Positions 34,897 to 44,711 of a stretch of 64,000 bases of DNA are shown here, in pieces (position 1 is the stretch's first letter; every line of letters begins with the position of its first letter). Origin of the DNA: Mesorhizobium sp. WSM4306 (GTDB lineage Bacteria > Pseudomonadota > Alphaproteobacteria > Rhizobiales > Rhizobiaceae); the NCBI RefSeq assembly GCF_007003975.1, contig NZ_VFTC01000011.1, forward strand, positions 113,979 through 177,978. The letters are read 5' to 3'. The notes beneath the pieces are model-generated. The model saw only the letters and a program-made list of their open reading frames with translations. It searched no databases and had not been told where the DNA came from. The position numbers and the translations under genes were made by a program.

Positions 34897-35070
34897 GTGC
34901 GAGGCACCCCCCTCTGGCCTGCCGGCCATCTCCCCCTCAAGGGGGGAGATTGGCTGTCGTTTATGACTTCGCCAATCGCCAAGGCTGACAGGTAGCCGGC
35001 GGCGAAGGAGCTGCTGATCTCCCCCCTTGAGGGGGAGATGCCCGGCAGGGCAGAGGGGGGTGCCTCGCAC
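34897..35070. repeat. Long inverted repeat, two 54-base arms around 66 bases
   Basis: The arms 34897-34950 and 35017-35070 are reverse complements with two mismatches. Each arm itself folds: an ATCTCCCCC/GGGGGAGAT hairpin and a GGCC-TGCC-GGCC (left) or GCCC-TGCC-GGGC (right) hairpin. The two mismatches are compensatory, so the inner stem is kept in both. It fills the gap between the convergent NTF2-like and xylB genes and is probably a rhizobial intergenic element that also acts as terminator. Confidence 0.85.
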
Positions 35071-35074
35071 TGAC

Positions 35075-36529
35075 TCACGCGATCACGTCCTTTATCGCGG
35101 GATAAAGCGCCCTGTAACGCTGATAGGCATCGGCATACGCCCCACCAAGCGCGGCATCCGGTTCGATCGTCGCATCGGTCCTCGGTGCCGTGCAAACAGC
35201 CAGCGGATCCGCCCCCGTCGCCGCAATCAGTCCAAGCCTTGCCGCACCAAAGGCGGCGCCGAAATCGCCATCTGCCGGGAGATCCACCGGCACCTGCAGC
35301 GCAGTGGCGATCGCCTTCAGCCAGTAGCGCGAGCGCGAGCCGCCGCCGATCGCCGTCACTCTGGTCAAGATCGTGCCGGCTGTCTTCAGCGCTTCGAGAC
35401 TGTCACGGAAGGCGAAGGCGACACCTTCAAGCACGGCCTGCGTCAGCACCGCACGGCTCGATTCATGCGCCAGCCCGGTGAAGGACCCGCGGATGGCGGA
35501 ATCATTGTAGGGCGTGCGCTCACCCGAGAGGTAAGGCAGGAACGACACACCGCTTGGCGCCTTCAGCGCCTCGCCGAGTTCGGCGGTCAATTCGCCGGCC
35601 TTCTTGCCCGATATCTCCGACAGCCAGTTCAACGAATCCGTCGCCGACAGAATGACACCCATCTGGTGCCAGGTGTTGGGCAGCGCGTGGCAGAAAGTGT
35701 GGACAGCACTTGCCGGGTTGGGCAGATAGGACGCGTTGGCGGCAAACAGCACGCCGGAAGTGCCCAGCGAAACGAAGGCATGGCCGGCGCCGACCGTGCC
35801 CATGCCGCAGGCCGATGCCGCATTGTCGCCGGCGCCACCGGCAATCGGGATGCCAGCCTGGACGCCCCATTTGGAGGCGAGATCGGCGCGCAAGGCGCCA
35901 GCCTTTTCAGTGCCTTCGACCAGCGATGGCATCTGCTTCTCGTCGAGCGAGGTAGCGGCAAGCAGTTCCGGCGACCAGCGCCGCTTGCCGACATCTAGCC
36001 ATGAGGTGCCGGCCGAGTCGGACATTTCCGACATATGCTCGCCGGTCAGCCAGAACCGCAGGAAATCCTTGGGCAGCAGCACCTTCGCCACCTTGGCGAA
36101 GACAACCGGCTCGTTGTTCTTGACCCAGGCGAGTTTTGGCGCGGTGAAGCCGGGGAAGACGATGTTGCCGGTCAGCTTGCGGAAGCGCTGGTCGGCATCG
36201 AGCGCGGCCGCCTCGGCATGGCTGCGCGTATCGTTCCACAATATGCAGGGGCGTAGCACCTGGCCGCCGGCGTCGAGCAAGGTTGCGCCGTGCATGTGGC
36301 CGGAGAGGCCGATGCCTTTGACGGCGGCAAGCTCCTTCGGATGCGCTGATTTCAGCTCGGCAATAGCGGTCTCGCAGGCTCGGACCCAGTCGGCCGGATT
36401 CTGCTCGGACCAGCCGGGATGTGGCCGCGATACGTCAAGTGAAGCATGGCCGGAGCCGATGACGGTTTGCCCGGCATCGATCAACAGCGCCTTGACGCCC
36501 GACGTACCGAGATCGAGGCCGAGATACAT
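35075..36529 (-). CDS. xylB: Xylulokinase
   Basis: This 484-residue FGGY-family kinase phosphorylates D-xylulose to xylulose-5-phosphate. Motifs are YLGLDLGTSGVKALLID at the N-terminus, GIGLSGHMHGATLLD near residue 75, ILWNDTRSHAEA near 99, PIAGGAGDNAASACGMG near 230 with the catalytic Asp, and AIGGGSRSRYWLKAIA near 395. Length is normal. It uses the product of XylA. The operon context beyond the neighbouring TTC38-like gene is weak. Confidence 0.96.
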   Translation of the reverse strand: MYLGLDLGTSGVKALLIDAGQTVIGSGHASLDVSRPHPGWSEQNPADWVRACETAIAELKSAHPKELAAVKGIGLSGHMHGATLLDAGGQVLRPCILWNDTRSHAEAAALDADQRFRKLTGNIVFPGFTAPKLAWVKNNEPVVFAKVAKVLLPKDFLRFWLTGEHMSEMSDSAGTSWLDVGKRRWSPELLAATSLDEKQMPSLVEGTEKAGALRADLASKWGVQAGIPIAGGAGDNAASACGMGTVGAGHAFVSLGTSGVLFAANASYLPNPASAVHTFCHALPNTWHQMGVILSATDSLNWLSEISGKKAGELTAELGEALKAPSGVSFLPYLSGERTPYNDSAIRGSFTGLAHESSRAVLTQAVLEGVAFAFRDSLEALKTAGTILTRVTAIGGGSRSRYWLKAIATALQVPVDLPADGDFGAAFGAARLGLIAATGADPLAVCTAPRTDATIEPDAALGGAYADAYQRYRALYPAIKDVIA

Positions 36530-36550
36530 GCATTCCTCCCACTGCCATTA

Positions 36551-36573
36551 ATTTTTTCGGGTCTCGAAAAAAT
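36551..36573. promoter_or_regulatory. AT-rich inverted repeat upstream of xylB
   Basis: ATTTTTTCG and CGAAAAAAT form a perfect 9-bp inverted repeat with a 5-base centre, 21 bases upstream of xylB and 38 past the end of the TTC38-like gene. It could be a terminator for the latter or an operator for a xylose regulator. No xylR is in the window to help decide. Confidence 0.5.
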
Positions 36574-36611
36574 CTGGCTTGGCCAGTTTTTAAAACAAGA
36601 TCCGCTGCGGG

Positions 36612-37934
36612 TCAATTCTCTGACAAATTGGCGGCCCGTCGAGAAAACAGCGCCGACAGCGGGCTGTCCGGCCGAGCCAGCTGACGCTCAGCCGTCAGCG
36701 CCCGTGCCAATGCTGTGTCGCCGGCGCGCAACGCCGCCTCGATCAGCGTCAGGTCGATCACGTCGCGCTGGGCATGGCTGCCGCCGAAGCGATGAGCAAT
36801 CGGGCGAATCGGCCGGATCAGGCGCACCGCCTCGTTGTAGTCGCCCTCGCCAAAAGCCTTGATCGCCAGTGTCAACGGATGGCCAACATCCCTGGTGAAG
36901 GCACCGTTGTCGTCGCTGCTGCGCATCGCCTCGCGCTGCGCCCCGAGCAAGGTCTTGGCTGGCGCTTCGAGCCCGGCGCCGACGAAGGCCATCATGGCAT
37001 GGGCGTCGTTGAAGGCGTAATTGCCGGCACCGACCTTGGGCCAGTTGGCGGCGAGCGCTATCCAGCGGTCGCCGACATCGACGCCGCCGAGATAAAGCCG
37101 CCACAGGATCGCCGAGGCATCGACCATATTGAGCGCCATCGTCGACGGCGCGCCGTAGATCGGCCCGTCATACAGGGCCAACACCTCTTCGATCTCCCCG
37201 AGATCGTAGTGGAACAGCGCCAGGTGCCACCAGTTGTGCACCTGCAGGAAACTCTCTTTCGTCCACGCCTCGGGATTGGCGCGCATCCAGGCGATGCCGT
37301 CCCTTTGCCGGCTTTGCATCTCCATGACATGGGCGACAGCATGCTGCGCCCAGCCGTCGCGCGGCTCGATGTCGACAGCCTGCCGGCCAAAACTTTCGGC
37401 TCTGACATAGTCGCCCATTTCTTCCAGCCCGAATGCCTGCATGCCGAGAATGGCGTGGTATCCAGGCATGTCCTTTTGCCAGGATGGCAGCGCGCGGCCG
37501 ATGCGGTCGCGCAGCATGCGGGCGTTGCCGGTGAAGAAGTCGACCTGATGCCCGGTCTGCAGCGCCACCGCGTCGAGCGGGAAATCGATGGCGATATCTT
37601 CGAGCAAGCGCGAGGCCTCGTGCCAGCGGCCGGCGGCGAGATGGCCAAGGGCCGCGACATGCGCCCGCTCGCGCGCGGTCGCGGCAAGCGGCAGCGCCGT
37701 TTCATGGCAAGCCTTGGCCACCGCCGTTGCCTCGCGCTCGGTGGCAAGGCCGAACAGATAGCCCTTGAACACATGCGCCATGACGAAGCCCGGGTCGGCC
37801 GCAATGGCGCGATCGACGGAAGCGACGGGGTCGCCGATGAAGCATTGCAATTCGCGGACGGCCTGGCTGTAAGGCGTGAAGCCGGTCTCTGTCGCGCCCG
37901 ATAAGGTCAGGCCGAATGCATCCCTGACTGCCAT
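36612..37934 (-). CDS. TTC38-like tetratricopeptide protein
   Basis: This is a 440-residue all-helical protein that resembles the TTC38 family (found from bacteria to animals, function unknown). TPR-like helices are seen at residues about 50-75 (DPGFVMAHVFKGYLFGLA), HVAALGHLAAGRWHEASRLLEDI, and FGLEEMGDYVRAESFGRQAV. HAVAHVMEMQSR and HNWWHLALFHYDLG are characteristic His/Trp-rich segments. The ATG at 37934 is chosen over the one at 37955 because GGAGGG precedes it by 6 bases. It is cytoplasmic, as no signal is present. It has no clear partner apart from possible read-through into xylB. Confidence 0.85.
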   Translation of the reverse strand: MAVRDAFGLTLSGATETGFTPYSQAVRELQCFIGDPVASVDRAIAADPGFVMAHVFKGYLFGLATEREATAVAKACHETALPLAATARERAHVAALGHLAAGRWHEASRLLEDIAIDFPLDAVALQTGHQVDFFTGNARMLRDRIGRALPSWQKDMPGYHAILGMQAFGLEEMGDYVRAESFGRQAVDIEPRDGWAQHAVAHVMEMQSRQRDGIAWMRANPEAWTKESFLQVHNWWHLALFHYDLGEIEEVLALYDGPIYGAPSTMALNMVDASAILWRLYLGGVDVGDRWIALAANWPKVGAGNYAFNDAHAMMAFVGAGLEAPAKTLLGAQREAMRSSDDNGAFTRDVGHPLTLAIKAFGEGDYNEAVRLIRPIRPIAHRFGGSHAQRDVIDLTLIEAALRAGDTALARALTAERQLARPDSPLSALFSRRAANLSEN

Positions 37935-38027
37935 GCCCGGCCCTCCGGTGATCATAAAGTTCCAGCTGCGCGGCCGATCCTAGAGCATCGGCGACGGGCG
38001 CGCCAAGCGAAGTCTGGACCAATCAAT

Positions 38028-38040
38028 ACTGGAGTCCAGT
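38028..38040. promoter_or_regulatory. Perfect 13-base palindrome between divergent genes
   Basis: ACTGGA-G-TCCAGT lies between the TTC38-like gene and the autotransporter gene, about 120 bases from the autotransporter start. The symmetry suggests an operator; its regulator is unknown. Confidence 0.4.
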
Positions 38041-38161
38041 TCAACTAGTTTCGCAGTTCATCAACCATGAGGCACAGAATAGGCTTTGTAAAATCTGGCG
38101 GATTGTGTCTTCATTGCGGCGCCGGGCGGGGAGCCTGAAATCGCGAATCGAGAGGGACGCG

Positions 38162-40947
38162 ATGCGGCACCTGAAGAACAGGTCTGCGGACAGTTGTTCG
38201 CAGGCTACGGAGGGAACAGTTGCTTTGCCGCCGCGAAAGCTGCGTCAGCCGCATCCATGGTTAATTAGCATTCTCTCAACTACGGCGCTGACGTTGCTGC
38301 CCAATTCTACGGCCTTTGCCGCCTGCGCGCTGGTCCCACCGGCCGGAAATACCGCCTACATCTGCGACAGCGGCGATTCAGGCGGCAGCCTCACCGACAC
38401 CAGCGGTGACAACACGCTGACCTTCCCCACCGCCGGCACCGGGCAGATCAGCGGCAGCGTCACCTTCGGCACCGGCATCGACCGCATCGACATGCAGTCC
38501 GGCACCATCACCGGCGGCGTCGACCAGGGCGGCGGCACGGATTTCTTCACCATCGGCGGCGGCACCGTCGCCGGCAATGTCCAGCAGGGCGCCGGCATCG
38601 ACGATTTCAACATGAGCGGTGGGCAGGTGGGTTCTCTGAACCAGGGCGACGCACTCGATACCTTCTTCATGAGCGGTGGCCGCATCGTCGATTTCTTCGA
38701 CGACGGCGACCATGCTGTGATGACCGGCGGCCGCATCGGTCGCGTCAACATGAAGCTCGACGACAATTACTTCGACATGTCCGGCGGCACCATCGACCGC
38801 AACCTTGTCACCGGCTTCGGCAACGACACGATCATTCTCTCGGGCGGCACCATCGGCGGCAACATCAGCGTCAGCGGCGGTACTGACAGCGTCACGGTGA
38901 CCGGCGGCACGGTCGGCGGCGACGTGCTGATGAGTTTCGGCGCCGACAGTTTCGTCTGGGACGGCGGCGGCATCATCTACGGCGCCGTCGATCTCGGCGG
39001 AGACAACGACACCGCCAAGCTCAGCAACCTCACCAACGCCAATCTGGGCGGCACCGATGCGATCACCGGTGGTGCCGGCGCCGACACGCTCACCTTCGAC
39101 AACGTCAAGCTGGACGGCATCAGCCGGGTTCAAAATTGGGAAACCATCAACGCCACCGACGACACCGAACTGACGCTGGATGGCAATCTCGTGCTCGGCG
39201 ACAGTGGCACAGGCACCGGCTCGCTCAGCGTCGACCAGGCGAGCACGCTTTATGGTGGCGGCTTCAGTGCCGCGATCCAGGCCTTTACATCTGGACAATT
39301 GGCCGAAGTCGTCAATGCCGGCCGCATCGACCTGACCAATGGCAGCACTGGCGCCACCGATCGGCTGACGATCTCCGGTAACTACACCGGGCTCGGCGGC
39401 CTGTTGCTGATCCAGACCGAGCTTGGCGATGATTCTTCCGCTTCCGACCGGCTCGTACTGTCCGGGGGAACAGCCTCTGGTTCCACCGGCATCGCGGTGA
39501 TCAATGCGGGTGGCGCAGGCGCCGAGACCAACGCCGACGGCATCATGGTGATCCAGGCGATCAACGGCGCCACGTCGAGCGCCACCGCCTTCGCCCTCGA
39601 CGCGCCGGTCGCCGCCGGCGCCTTCGAGTACTATCTGTTCAAGGGCGGCGTCAGCGCCGGCAGCGACGAGAACTGGTATCTGCGCTCGACGCTGATCACC
39701 CCGACATCGCCGGCGGCGGCACCGTCGGGAAATGAGCCATCGCCGGCACTTCAGCCGGAGTCTCCGCAAACCGAACCGCCGCCACCGCCGTCAGAATTGC
39801 CGCCGGTGCCGGTGCCGAGCGATGGCGATATCAACAATCCGCCAACCGATCCGACGCCGCCGGTGCAGGCAAATGATCCGGAACCCGAACCACCGCCGCC
39901 GCCGGTCGAGGCGCCGCCGGCCGATCCACCGCCACCGCCGCCCCCGGTTCCGACAGACGTGCCCGATTTGCCGACCCCGGCGCCGGGTGAGGAAATCCTG
40001 CTTTACCGCATCGAGGTGCCGGTCTATTCGGCCTTGCCTCCGGTGGCCGAGCACCTGACGATGAGCATGCTCGGCACCTTCCACGAACGGCGCGGCGAAC
40101 AGAGCCTGCTGTCGAACGCCGAGATGTCGCCGGTTTGGGGCCGCATTTTCGGCCAGGACACCAAAATGGCCTGGTCGGGAACGGTGTCCCCGTCCTTTAC
40201 GGCACGTTGTTCGGCTTGCAGGCCGGTTTCGATGTGTTCGGACGCGAGACCGCGTCAGGCAGCGTCGATCGCGCCGGCCTGTTTATCGGCTATGGCAGCA
40301 TGAATGGCGATGTGCACGGCCAGGCGCTGGGTCAGGACAGCCTTTCCGTCGGCGGGATCGATCTCGGCGGCACCAATGTCGGCGCTTACTGGACGCGCAT
40401 CGGCCAAGGCGGCTGGTATCTCGACGGCGTGCTCATGGCGACTTTCTTCAGCGGCTCGGCAACGTCGTCGCGCGACATCGGCATCGACATCGACGGAACC
40501 GGCATCACGGCTTCCCTGGAGGGCGGCTATCCCATAGCGCTGGCGCAAGGCTGGACGTTGGAACCGCAGGCGCAACTGGTCTGGCAGCATCTGTCGCTTG
40601 ACGACGCCAAGGACCGGTTCTCGTCGGTCTCCTTCGACCTCGACGATCAAGTGAGCGGCAGGCTGGGGTTGCGGCTGCAGGGCGAGACGGTACTGAACGG
40701 CATCGCGCTGCAGCCTTACCTCAAGGCCAATCTCTGGCACGACTTCGGCGGCACCAACCACGTCAATTTCGGCGCAACCGATATCTCGACGGAAGGCAAG
40801 TCGACGTCGCTGGAATTCGGCGGTGGCGTGGTCGCCAAGGTGACCGACAAGGTCAGCCTCTTCGCCACCGGCGACTACACGACCAATCTCGGCGGCGACA
40901 AACGGCGCGTGCTGGAAGGCAATCTAGGCTTCAGCGTCAAGTGGTGA
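38162..40947 (+). pseudogene. Autotransporter, interrupted by a one-base deletion
   Basis: This would be a 928-residue type Va autotransporter. An extended signal peptide occupies about residues 1-52 (PWLISILSTTALTLLPNSTAFA). The passenger is a beta-helix of some ten G/T/D-rich rungs such as FDMSGGTIDRN and IILSGGTIGGN. A Pro-rich linker (residues about 520-610) leads to the beta-barrel domain. The frame breaks after the TTT codon at 40196-40198: inserting one base restores SPSF-x-GTLFGLQAGFDVFG and the rest of the barrel to a normal end (GFSVKW, aromatic terminal residue). As given, the first frame stops at 40303 with no barrel. It is a real lesion, phase variation or a sequencing error. Confidence 0.88.
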
Positions 40948-40950
40948 GGT

Positions 40951-40989
40951 CTAACATGACCCCGAAACGGGTTTTCGGGATCATGTTAG
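40951..40989. repeat. Palindromic intergenic element, copy 4
   Basis: CTAACATGA / TCATGTTAG arms with CCCCGAAACGGG and TTTTCGGG inside. It lies between the autotransporter end and the LysE gene end, where a terminator for convergent genes is expected. Confidence 0.8.
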
Positions 40990-40998
40990 AAAGAGAGC

Positions 40999-41622
40999 CT
41001 AATTCCCGGAACGCATCGCCACCGTGGCAATCCCCGCGCCGACCAGCAGCGTGCCGCCGGTGCGATTGAAGATGCGGATCGCCTTGGGGTTGCGCACGAC
41101 ATTGCGGGCACGTGCCGCGATCAGCGCGTAGCCGAAGGCATTGGCGAAGGCGAGCGCCAGGAAGGTCGCCTCGAAGATCAGCATCTGCGGCCAGAAATCG
41201 GCGTCGCGGTTGAGGAACTGCGGCAGGAAGGCGACGAAGAAGGTGATGCTTTTCGGGTTGAGCGCGGTGACCAGCCAGGCATGCGCCATCATCTTGGCCG
41301 CCGACACGGCGTCGGTGTGCGGTTCGGCTTTCAGCGCGCCGCCGGCGCGAAACAGTTTTATGCCGAGATAGATCAGATAGCAGGCGCCGATCAGCTTCAG
41401 GATGGTGAACACGCTCGCCGATGCGGCCAGCAGGGCGCCGATGCCGAGCATCGACAATGTCATGGCGGTGAAGTCGCCCAGCGCCACGCCGACGGCCATC
41501 GGCAGCGCAGTGCGCCATCCCTGCCCCAACGCGTATGACACGACCAGAAGAATGGTCGGACCGGGAATGACGAGCAGAACGGTGGAGGCGGCGGCGAAGG
41601 CGGCCCAGTTTTCGAACGACAT
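40999..41622 (-). CDS. LysE/RhtB-family amino-acid exporter
   Basis: This is a 207-residue inner-membrane exporter with about six hydrophobic segments. The family signature near the N-terminus is VLLVIPGPTILLVVSYALGQG, followed by AVGVALGDFTAM. The ALNPKSITFFVAFLPQF motif sits near residue 120, with a final TLLVGAGIATVA segment. It would export an amino acid or homoserine-lactone-like molecule; the substrate is not determined. The start at 41622 has AGGAG 6 bases upstream; the frame extends upstream without similarity. Confidence 0.9.
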   Translation of the reverse strand: MSFENWAAFAAASTVLLVIPGPTILLVVSYALGQGWRTALPMAVGVALGDFTAMTLSMLGIGALLAASASVFTILKLIGACYLIYLGIKLFRAGGALKAEPHTDAVSAAKMMAHAWLVTALNPKSITFFVAFLPQFLNRDADFWPQMLIFEATFLALAFANAFGYALIAARARNVVRNPKAIRIFNRTGGTLLVGAGIATVAMRSGN

Positions 41623-41849
41623 CTTTGTCTCCTTGAGCGCAAAGAAAAGGATAAATCCTCCGGTGCGCGGGAATGTAAAGAGCCATCTCAAAAAATGCGC
41701 GGCCTGCCGTTTCGCGCGGCGACGTTGGCATACAGGGTATAGGGTTAAGGCAAGCCTGAAGACCTTCACCCTTTTTCAACCATGTTTGGCGAAACTGCCT
41801 CAAATCCGGCCGGACCGTGTTTCCCGCCGACAGCGTAGGGTTTGGGTGC

Positions 41850-42617
41850 ATGCGTGAGTTGCCGCAGAATCTGACGCCGCCTGCAAATGGCGACGCAATC
41901 GAAACCGAACATCGTTATTCCCGCCGCTTCGTCCTGTCGGGCGCCGGCGCCATGGCGCTGCTCGGCATGGCCGGCTGCAGCACCTCGACGCTCGAACTGC
42001 CGCAGCTGCAGCTGGACGACACCGTCACCGGCTCGGTGCGGCCGATCCGCCCGGCGATCAGTGTCGACAAGAACATCACCGGCCCCGACGTCATGTACGC
42101 CGCTCTTACCGATGGCGGTTTTGAAGTGCCGGCCGTGCCATATCACAAGGTGAAGCCGGAGTTCCGCCGGCAGATCGTCGTCAACGAGACCGGCGAAGCG
42201 CCCGGCACCATTGTCGTCCATCTGCAGGAGCGTAAGCTCTATCTCGTGCAGGAGGGCGGCGACGCCATCCGCTACGGCGTTGGCATCGGCAAGGACGGCT
42301 TCCGCTGGTCCGGCCGCGCCAACATCCAGTACGGCAAGGAATGGCCAGTGTGGACGCCGCCGCCGGAAATGATCCAGCGCAAGCCGGAACTGGTGAAGTG
42401 GCAGAACGGCCAGCCCGGTGGCCTCACCAATCCGCTCGGCGCGCGTGCGCTTTACATCTACCAGGACGGCAAGGACACCGGCTATCGCATCCACGGTTCG
42501 CCCGAATGGGCGAGCATCGGCCAGGCGATGTCGTCGGGCTGCGTGCGCCTGATCAACCAGGACATCATCGACCTCTACAGCCGCGTTTCCAAGAAGAACC
42601 CGGTCGTCGTCGTCTGA
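41850..42617 (+). CDS. L,D-transpeptidase (YkuD) lipoprotein
   Basis: This 255-residue cell-wall enzyme makes or edits 3-3 crosslinks or attaches proteins to peptidoglycan. The N-terminal YSRRFVLSGAGAMALLGMAGC combines a twin-arginine-like pair with a lipobox (MAGC). The YkuD domain spans about residues 110-254, beginning GTIVVHLQERKLYLVQ. The active site lies in SSGCVRL with Cys, preceded by the conserved HGSPE about 15 residues earlier. The ATG at 41850 is assumed; an ATG at 41817 would add 11 residues and the SD evidence does not settle it. Confidence 0.92.
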   Translation: MRELPQNLTPPANGDAIETEHRYSRRFVLSGAGAMALLGMAGCSTSTLELPQLQLDDTVTGSVRPIRPAISVDKNITGPDVMYAALTDGGFEVPAVPYHKVKPEFRRQIVVNETGEAPGTIVVHLQERKLYLVQEGGDAIRYGVGIGKDGFRWSGRANIQYGKEWPVWTPPPEMIQRKPELVKWQNGQPGGLTNPLGARALYIYQDGKDTGYRIHGSPEWASIGQAMSSGCVRLINQDIIDLYSRVSKKNPVVVV

Positions 42618-42658
42618 TCCTTCTGCGGCGGTTTGGCGCCGCTCGATCTTCTTGTTAG

Positions 42659-42704
42659 AGCATGACCTTATCCGAAAACCGGTTTCCACTTTTCGGGATC
42701 ATGC
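42659..42704. repeat. Palindromic intergenic element, copy 5
   Basis: AGCATGA / TCATGCT outer arms, with CCGAAAACCGG and CTTTTCGGG inside. It lies between the L,D-transpeptidase gene and the phosphofructokinase gene, 77 bases before the latter. Confidence 0.8.
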
Positions 42705-42780
42705 TGCTGTACTCCCGTTGCGCGATGCGGCAAGACAGGCCAAGGTGCCTTGAAAACCATCACGCCGGGAGACATCAAGC

Positions 42781-43947
42781 ATGGCTGGAACGTTTGTCAT
42801 CGCACAGGGCGGCGGCCCGACCGCCGTCATCAACCAGACGGTCGTCGGCGCCACGCTGGAGATCCGCAAGCGCCATCCCGGCGCCAAGGTGCTGGGCTCC
42901 ATCCACGGCGTGCGCGGCATTCGTGACGGCAATTATGTCGACCTCTCCGCCATCCCCGAGGACCGTCTGCGACTGATCGCCGGAACGCCGAGTGCCGCCC
43001 TCGGCTCGACGCGCGACAAGCCGGACGCCGCCTATTGCGAGGTCATACTCAACGGCCTCAAGAAGGCTGGCGCCGACGCCTTCATCTATATCGGCGGCAA
43101 CGACACGTCGGGCACGCAGCAGATCCTGACCGATGCCGCCGGTGGCAGCATCGCCTTCGTGCATGCGCCAAAGACCATCGACAATGATCTCGAGGAGAAC
43201 GACCACACGCCGGGCTTCATCTCGGCGGCCGAATTCGTTGCCGGCGCCTTCCTGTCGGTCGATCTCGATTTCCGCGCCCTGCCCGGCATCTATGTCGGCA
43301 TCGTCATGGGCCGCCATGCCGGCTTCCTTACCGCCGCCGCAGCTGCATGGCAGCTCGATCCCGACAGCGGCCCGCATCTCGTCTACGTGCCGGAACGGCC
43401 ATTTTCAGCCGCCGGCTTCATCGAGGACGTGCGCGCCTCGCTCGACCGCCACAAGCGCTGCATCGTCGCTGTCTCCGAAGGCGTCAGCACCGCCGACGGC
43501 AAGGCGCTGGTCGAAAGCTTGGTGCCGCCGGAGAAGCTCGAGCGCGACGCGCATGGCAACGTCAAGCTGTCGGGCAGTGACCTGCCGGCCGCCCTCGAGC
43601 GGGCACTGGCCGAAGGCCTGCCGGGCAAGCGTGCGCGGGTCGACGCATTGGGCTACATGCCGCGCGGCTATATCGGCGCGATCAGCGCCGTGGACGCGCA
43701 AGAGGCCTTCGATGCCGGCGCCTTCGCGGTTGCCGTCGCTGGAGAAGGCGGCGGTTCGGTGGCGCTGCAATATGACGGCACCAAAACCGTGCTGAAGAAG
43801 GTGCCGCTGAAAAACGTCGCCGGCAAGACGCGCCATATGCCCGACGATTTCATGAAGCCGGATGTCAACCAGCTGTCGGAAGCGGGCATGGCCTATCTCA
43901 AGCGGCTGGTGCCGGAAAAATACAAGGTCGGAAAGCCCTTCGTCTGA
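42781..43947 (+). CDS. pfp: Phosphofructokinase, predicted pyrophosphate-dependent
   Basis: This 388-residue enzyme phosphorylates fructose-6-phosphate. The phosphate-donor loop reads YIGGNDTSGTQQI, with Asp where ATP-dependent enzymes have Gly, and the second diagnostic position is Lys in APKTIDNDL. Both point to pyrophosphate rather than ATP. Other motifs are GIYVGIVMGRHAGFLTA and YMPRGYIGAIS. Many rhizobia lack ATP-PFK, so this would be the reversible glycolytic/gluconeogenic step. GGGAG lies 8-9 bases before the ATG. The next gene overlaps its stop. Confidence 0.9.
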   Translation: MAGTFVIAQGGGPTAVINQTVVGATLEIRKRHPGAKVLGSIHGVRGIRDGNYVDLSAIPEDRLRLIAGTPSAALGSTRDKPDAAYCEVILNGLKKAGADAFIYIGGNDTSGTQQILTDAAGGSIAFVHAPKTIDNDLEENDHTPGFISAAEFVAGAFLSVDLDFRALPGIYVGIVMGRHAGFLTAAAAAWQLDPDSGPHLVYVPERPFSAAGFIEDVRASLDRHKRCIVAVSEGVSTADGKALVESLVPPEKLERDAHGNVKLSGSDLPAALERALAEGLPGKRARVDALGYMPRGYIGAISAVDAQEAFDAGAFAVAVAGEGGGSVALQYDGTKTVLKKVPLKNVAGKTRHMPDDFMKPDVNQLSEAGMAYLKRLVPEKYKVGKPFV

Positions 43948-44711
43948 TGGGCGACCGTTTTGGCGGCGCCCGTTTTGGTGGCGAACGTGTCGTCGGCGAC
44001 TGGTTCGGCAAGACCGTCATCGATGCCAGTACAACGATGCTGACCGAACCGTTTGTGCATGATTTCGTGCGCGCCAACATCTGGCACTTCAAAGGCCGCG
44101 ACGCCGACCTGCTGGTCGACACCGGCATGGGGATTTGCCCGCTGGCGCCGCAGATCGACACGCCCGAGGGCAAGCCGCTTATCGTCGTCGCCACCCACAT
44201 CCATCTCGACCATGTCGGCTCGCTGCACGAATTCCCACTGCGGCTCGGGCCGATCCAAAGTGCCCCGACCTTCAGCACCATGGATGAGGCGGTTACCTAC
44301 GCTTACATGTTCACCAACCTCGACGGCGCAGTTTCGAAACTGCCGGCGCCGGGCTGGGCGGCGGCCGATTACAAGATCCCGCCGGCGCCGCTGACGCGCA
44401 CACTGGCCGAAGGCGACATAGTTGATCTTGGCGACCGGCAATTCCGCGTGCTGCATCTGCCCGGCCATTCGCCGGATTCGATCGCGCTGTTCGATGAGGT
44501 CGACGGCCTGTTCTTTGCCGGCGACGCCATCTACGATTCCATGCTGATCGACGACCTGCCGGATTCCTCCAGGCCCGATTATCGCCGTACCATGCAGCGG
44601 CTGATCGACCTGCCTGTCCGCCTCGGCCATGGCGGCCATGGGCCGAGCTTCGACGGCAAGCGCATGCGCGAGATTGCCACCGCCTATCTCAGGCGGACCG
44701 GCGGGGTTTGA
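43947..44711 (+). CDS. Metallo-beta-lactamase-fold hydrolase
   Basis: This 254-residue protein has the HxHxDH metal site (VATHIHLDHVGSLHEF near residue 72), a second His in LHLPGHSPDS near 173, GDAIYDS with the bridging Asp near 191, and GHGPSFD near the C-terminus. Proteins of this make hydrolyse thioesters, lactones or phosphodiesters; the substrate is unknown. Its ATG overlaps the phosphofructokinase stop by one base (TGATG), so the two are translationally coupled and probably serve one pathway. Confidence 0.87.
   Translation: MGDRFGGARFGGERVVGDWFGKTVIDASTTMLTEPFVHDFVRANIWHFKGRDADLLVDTGMGICPLAPQIDTPEGKPLIVVATHIHLDHVGSLHEFPLRLGPIQSAPTFSTMDEAVTYAYMFTNLDGAVSKLPAPGWAAADYKIPPAPLTRTLAEGDIVDLGDRQFRVLHLPGHSPDSIALFDEVDGLFFAGDAIYDSMLIDDLPDSSRPDYRRTMQRLIDLPVRLGHGGHGPSFDGKRMREIATAYLRRTGGV

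Noticed and set aside
38378..39769. 463-codon frame opposite the autotransporter passenger
   Set aside because: It is a by-product of the repetitive Gly/Thr/Asp codons of the passenger; no signal, SD or family pattern.
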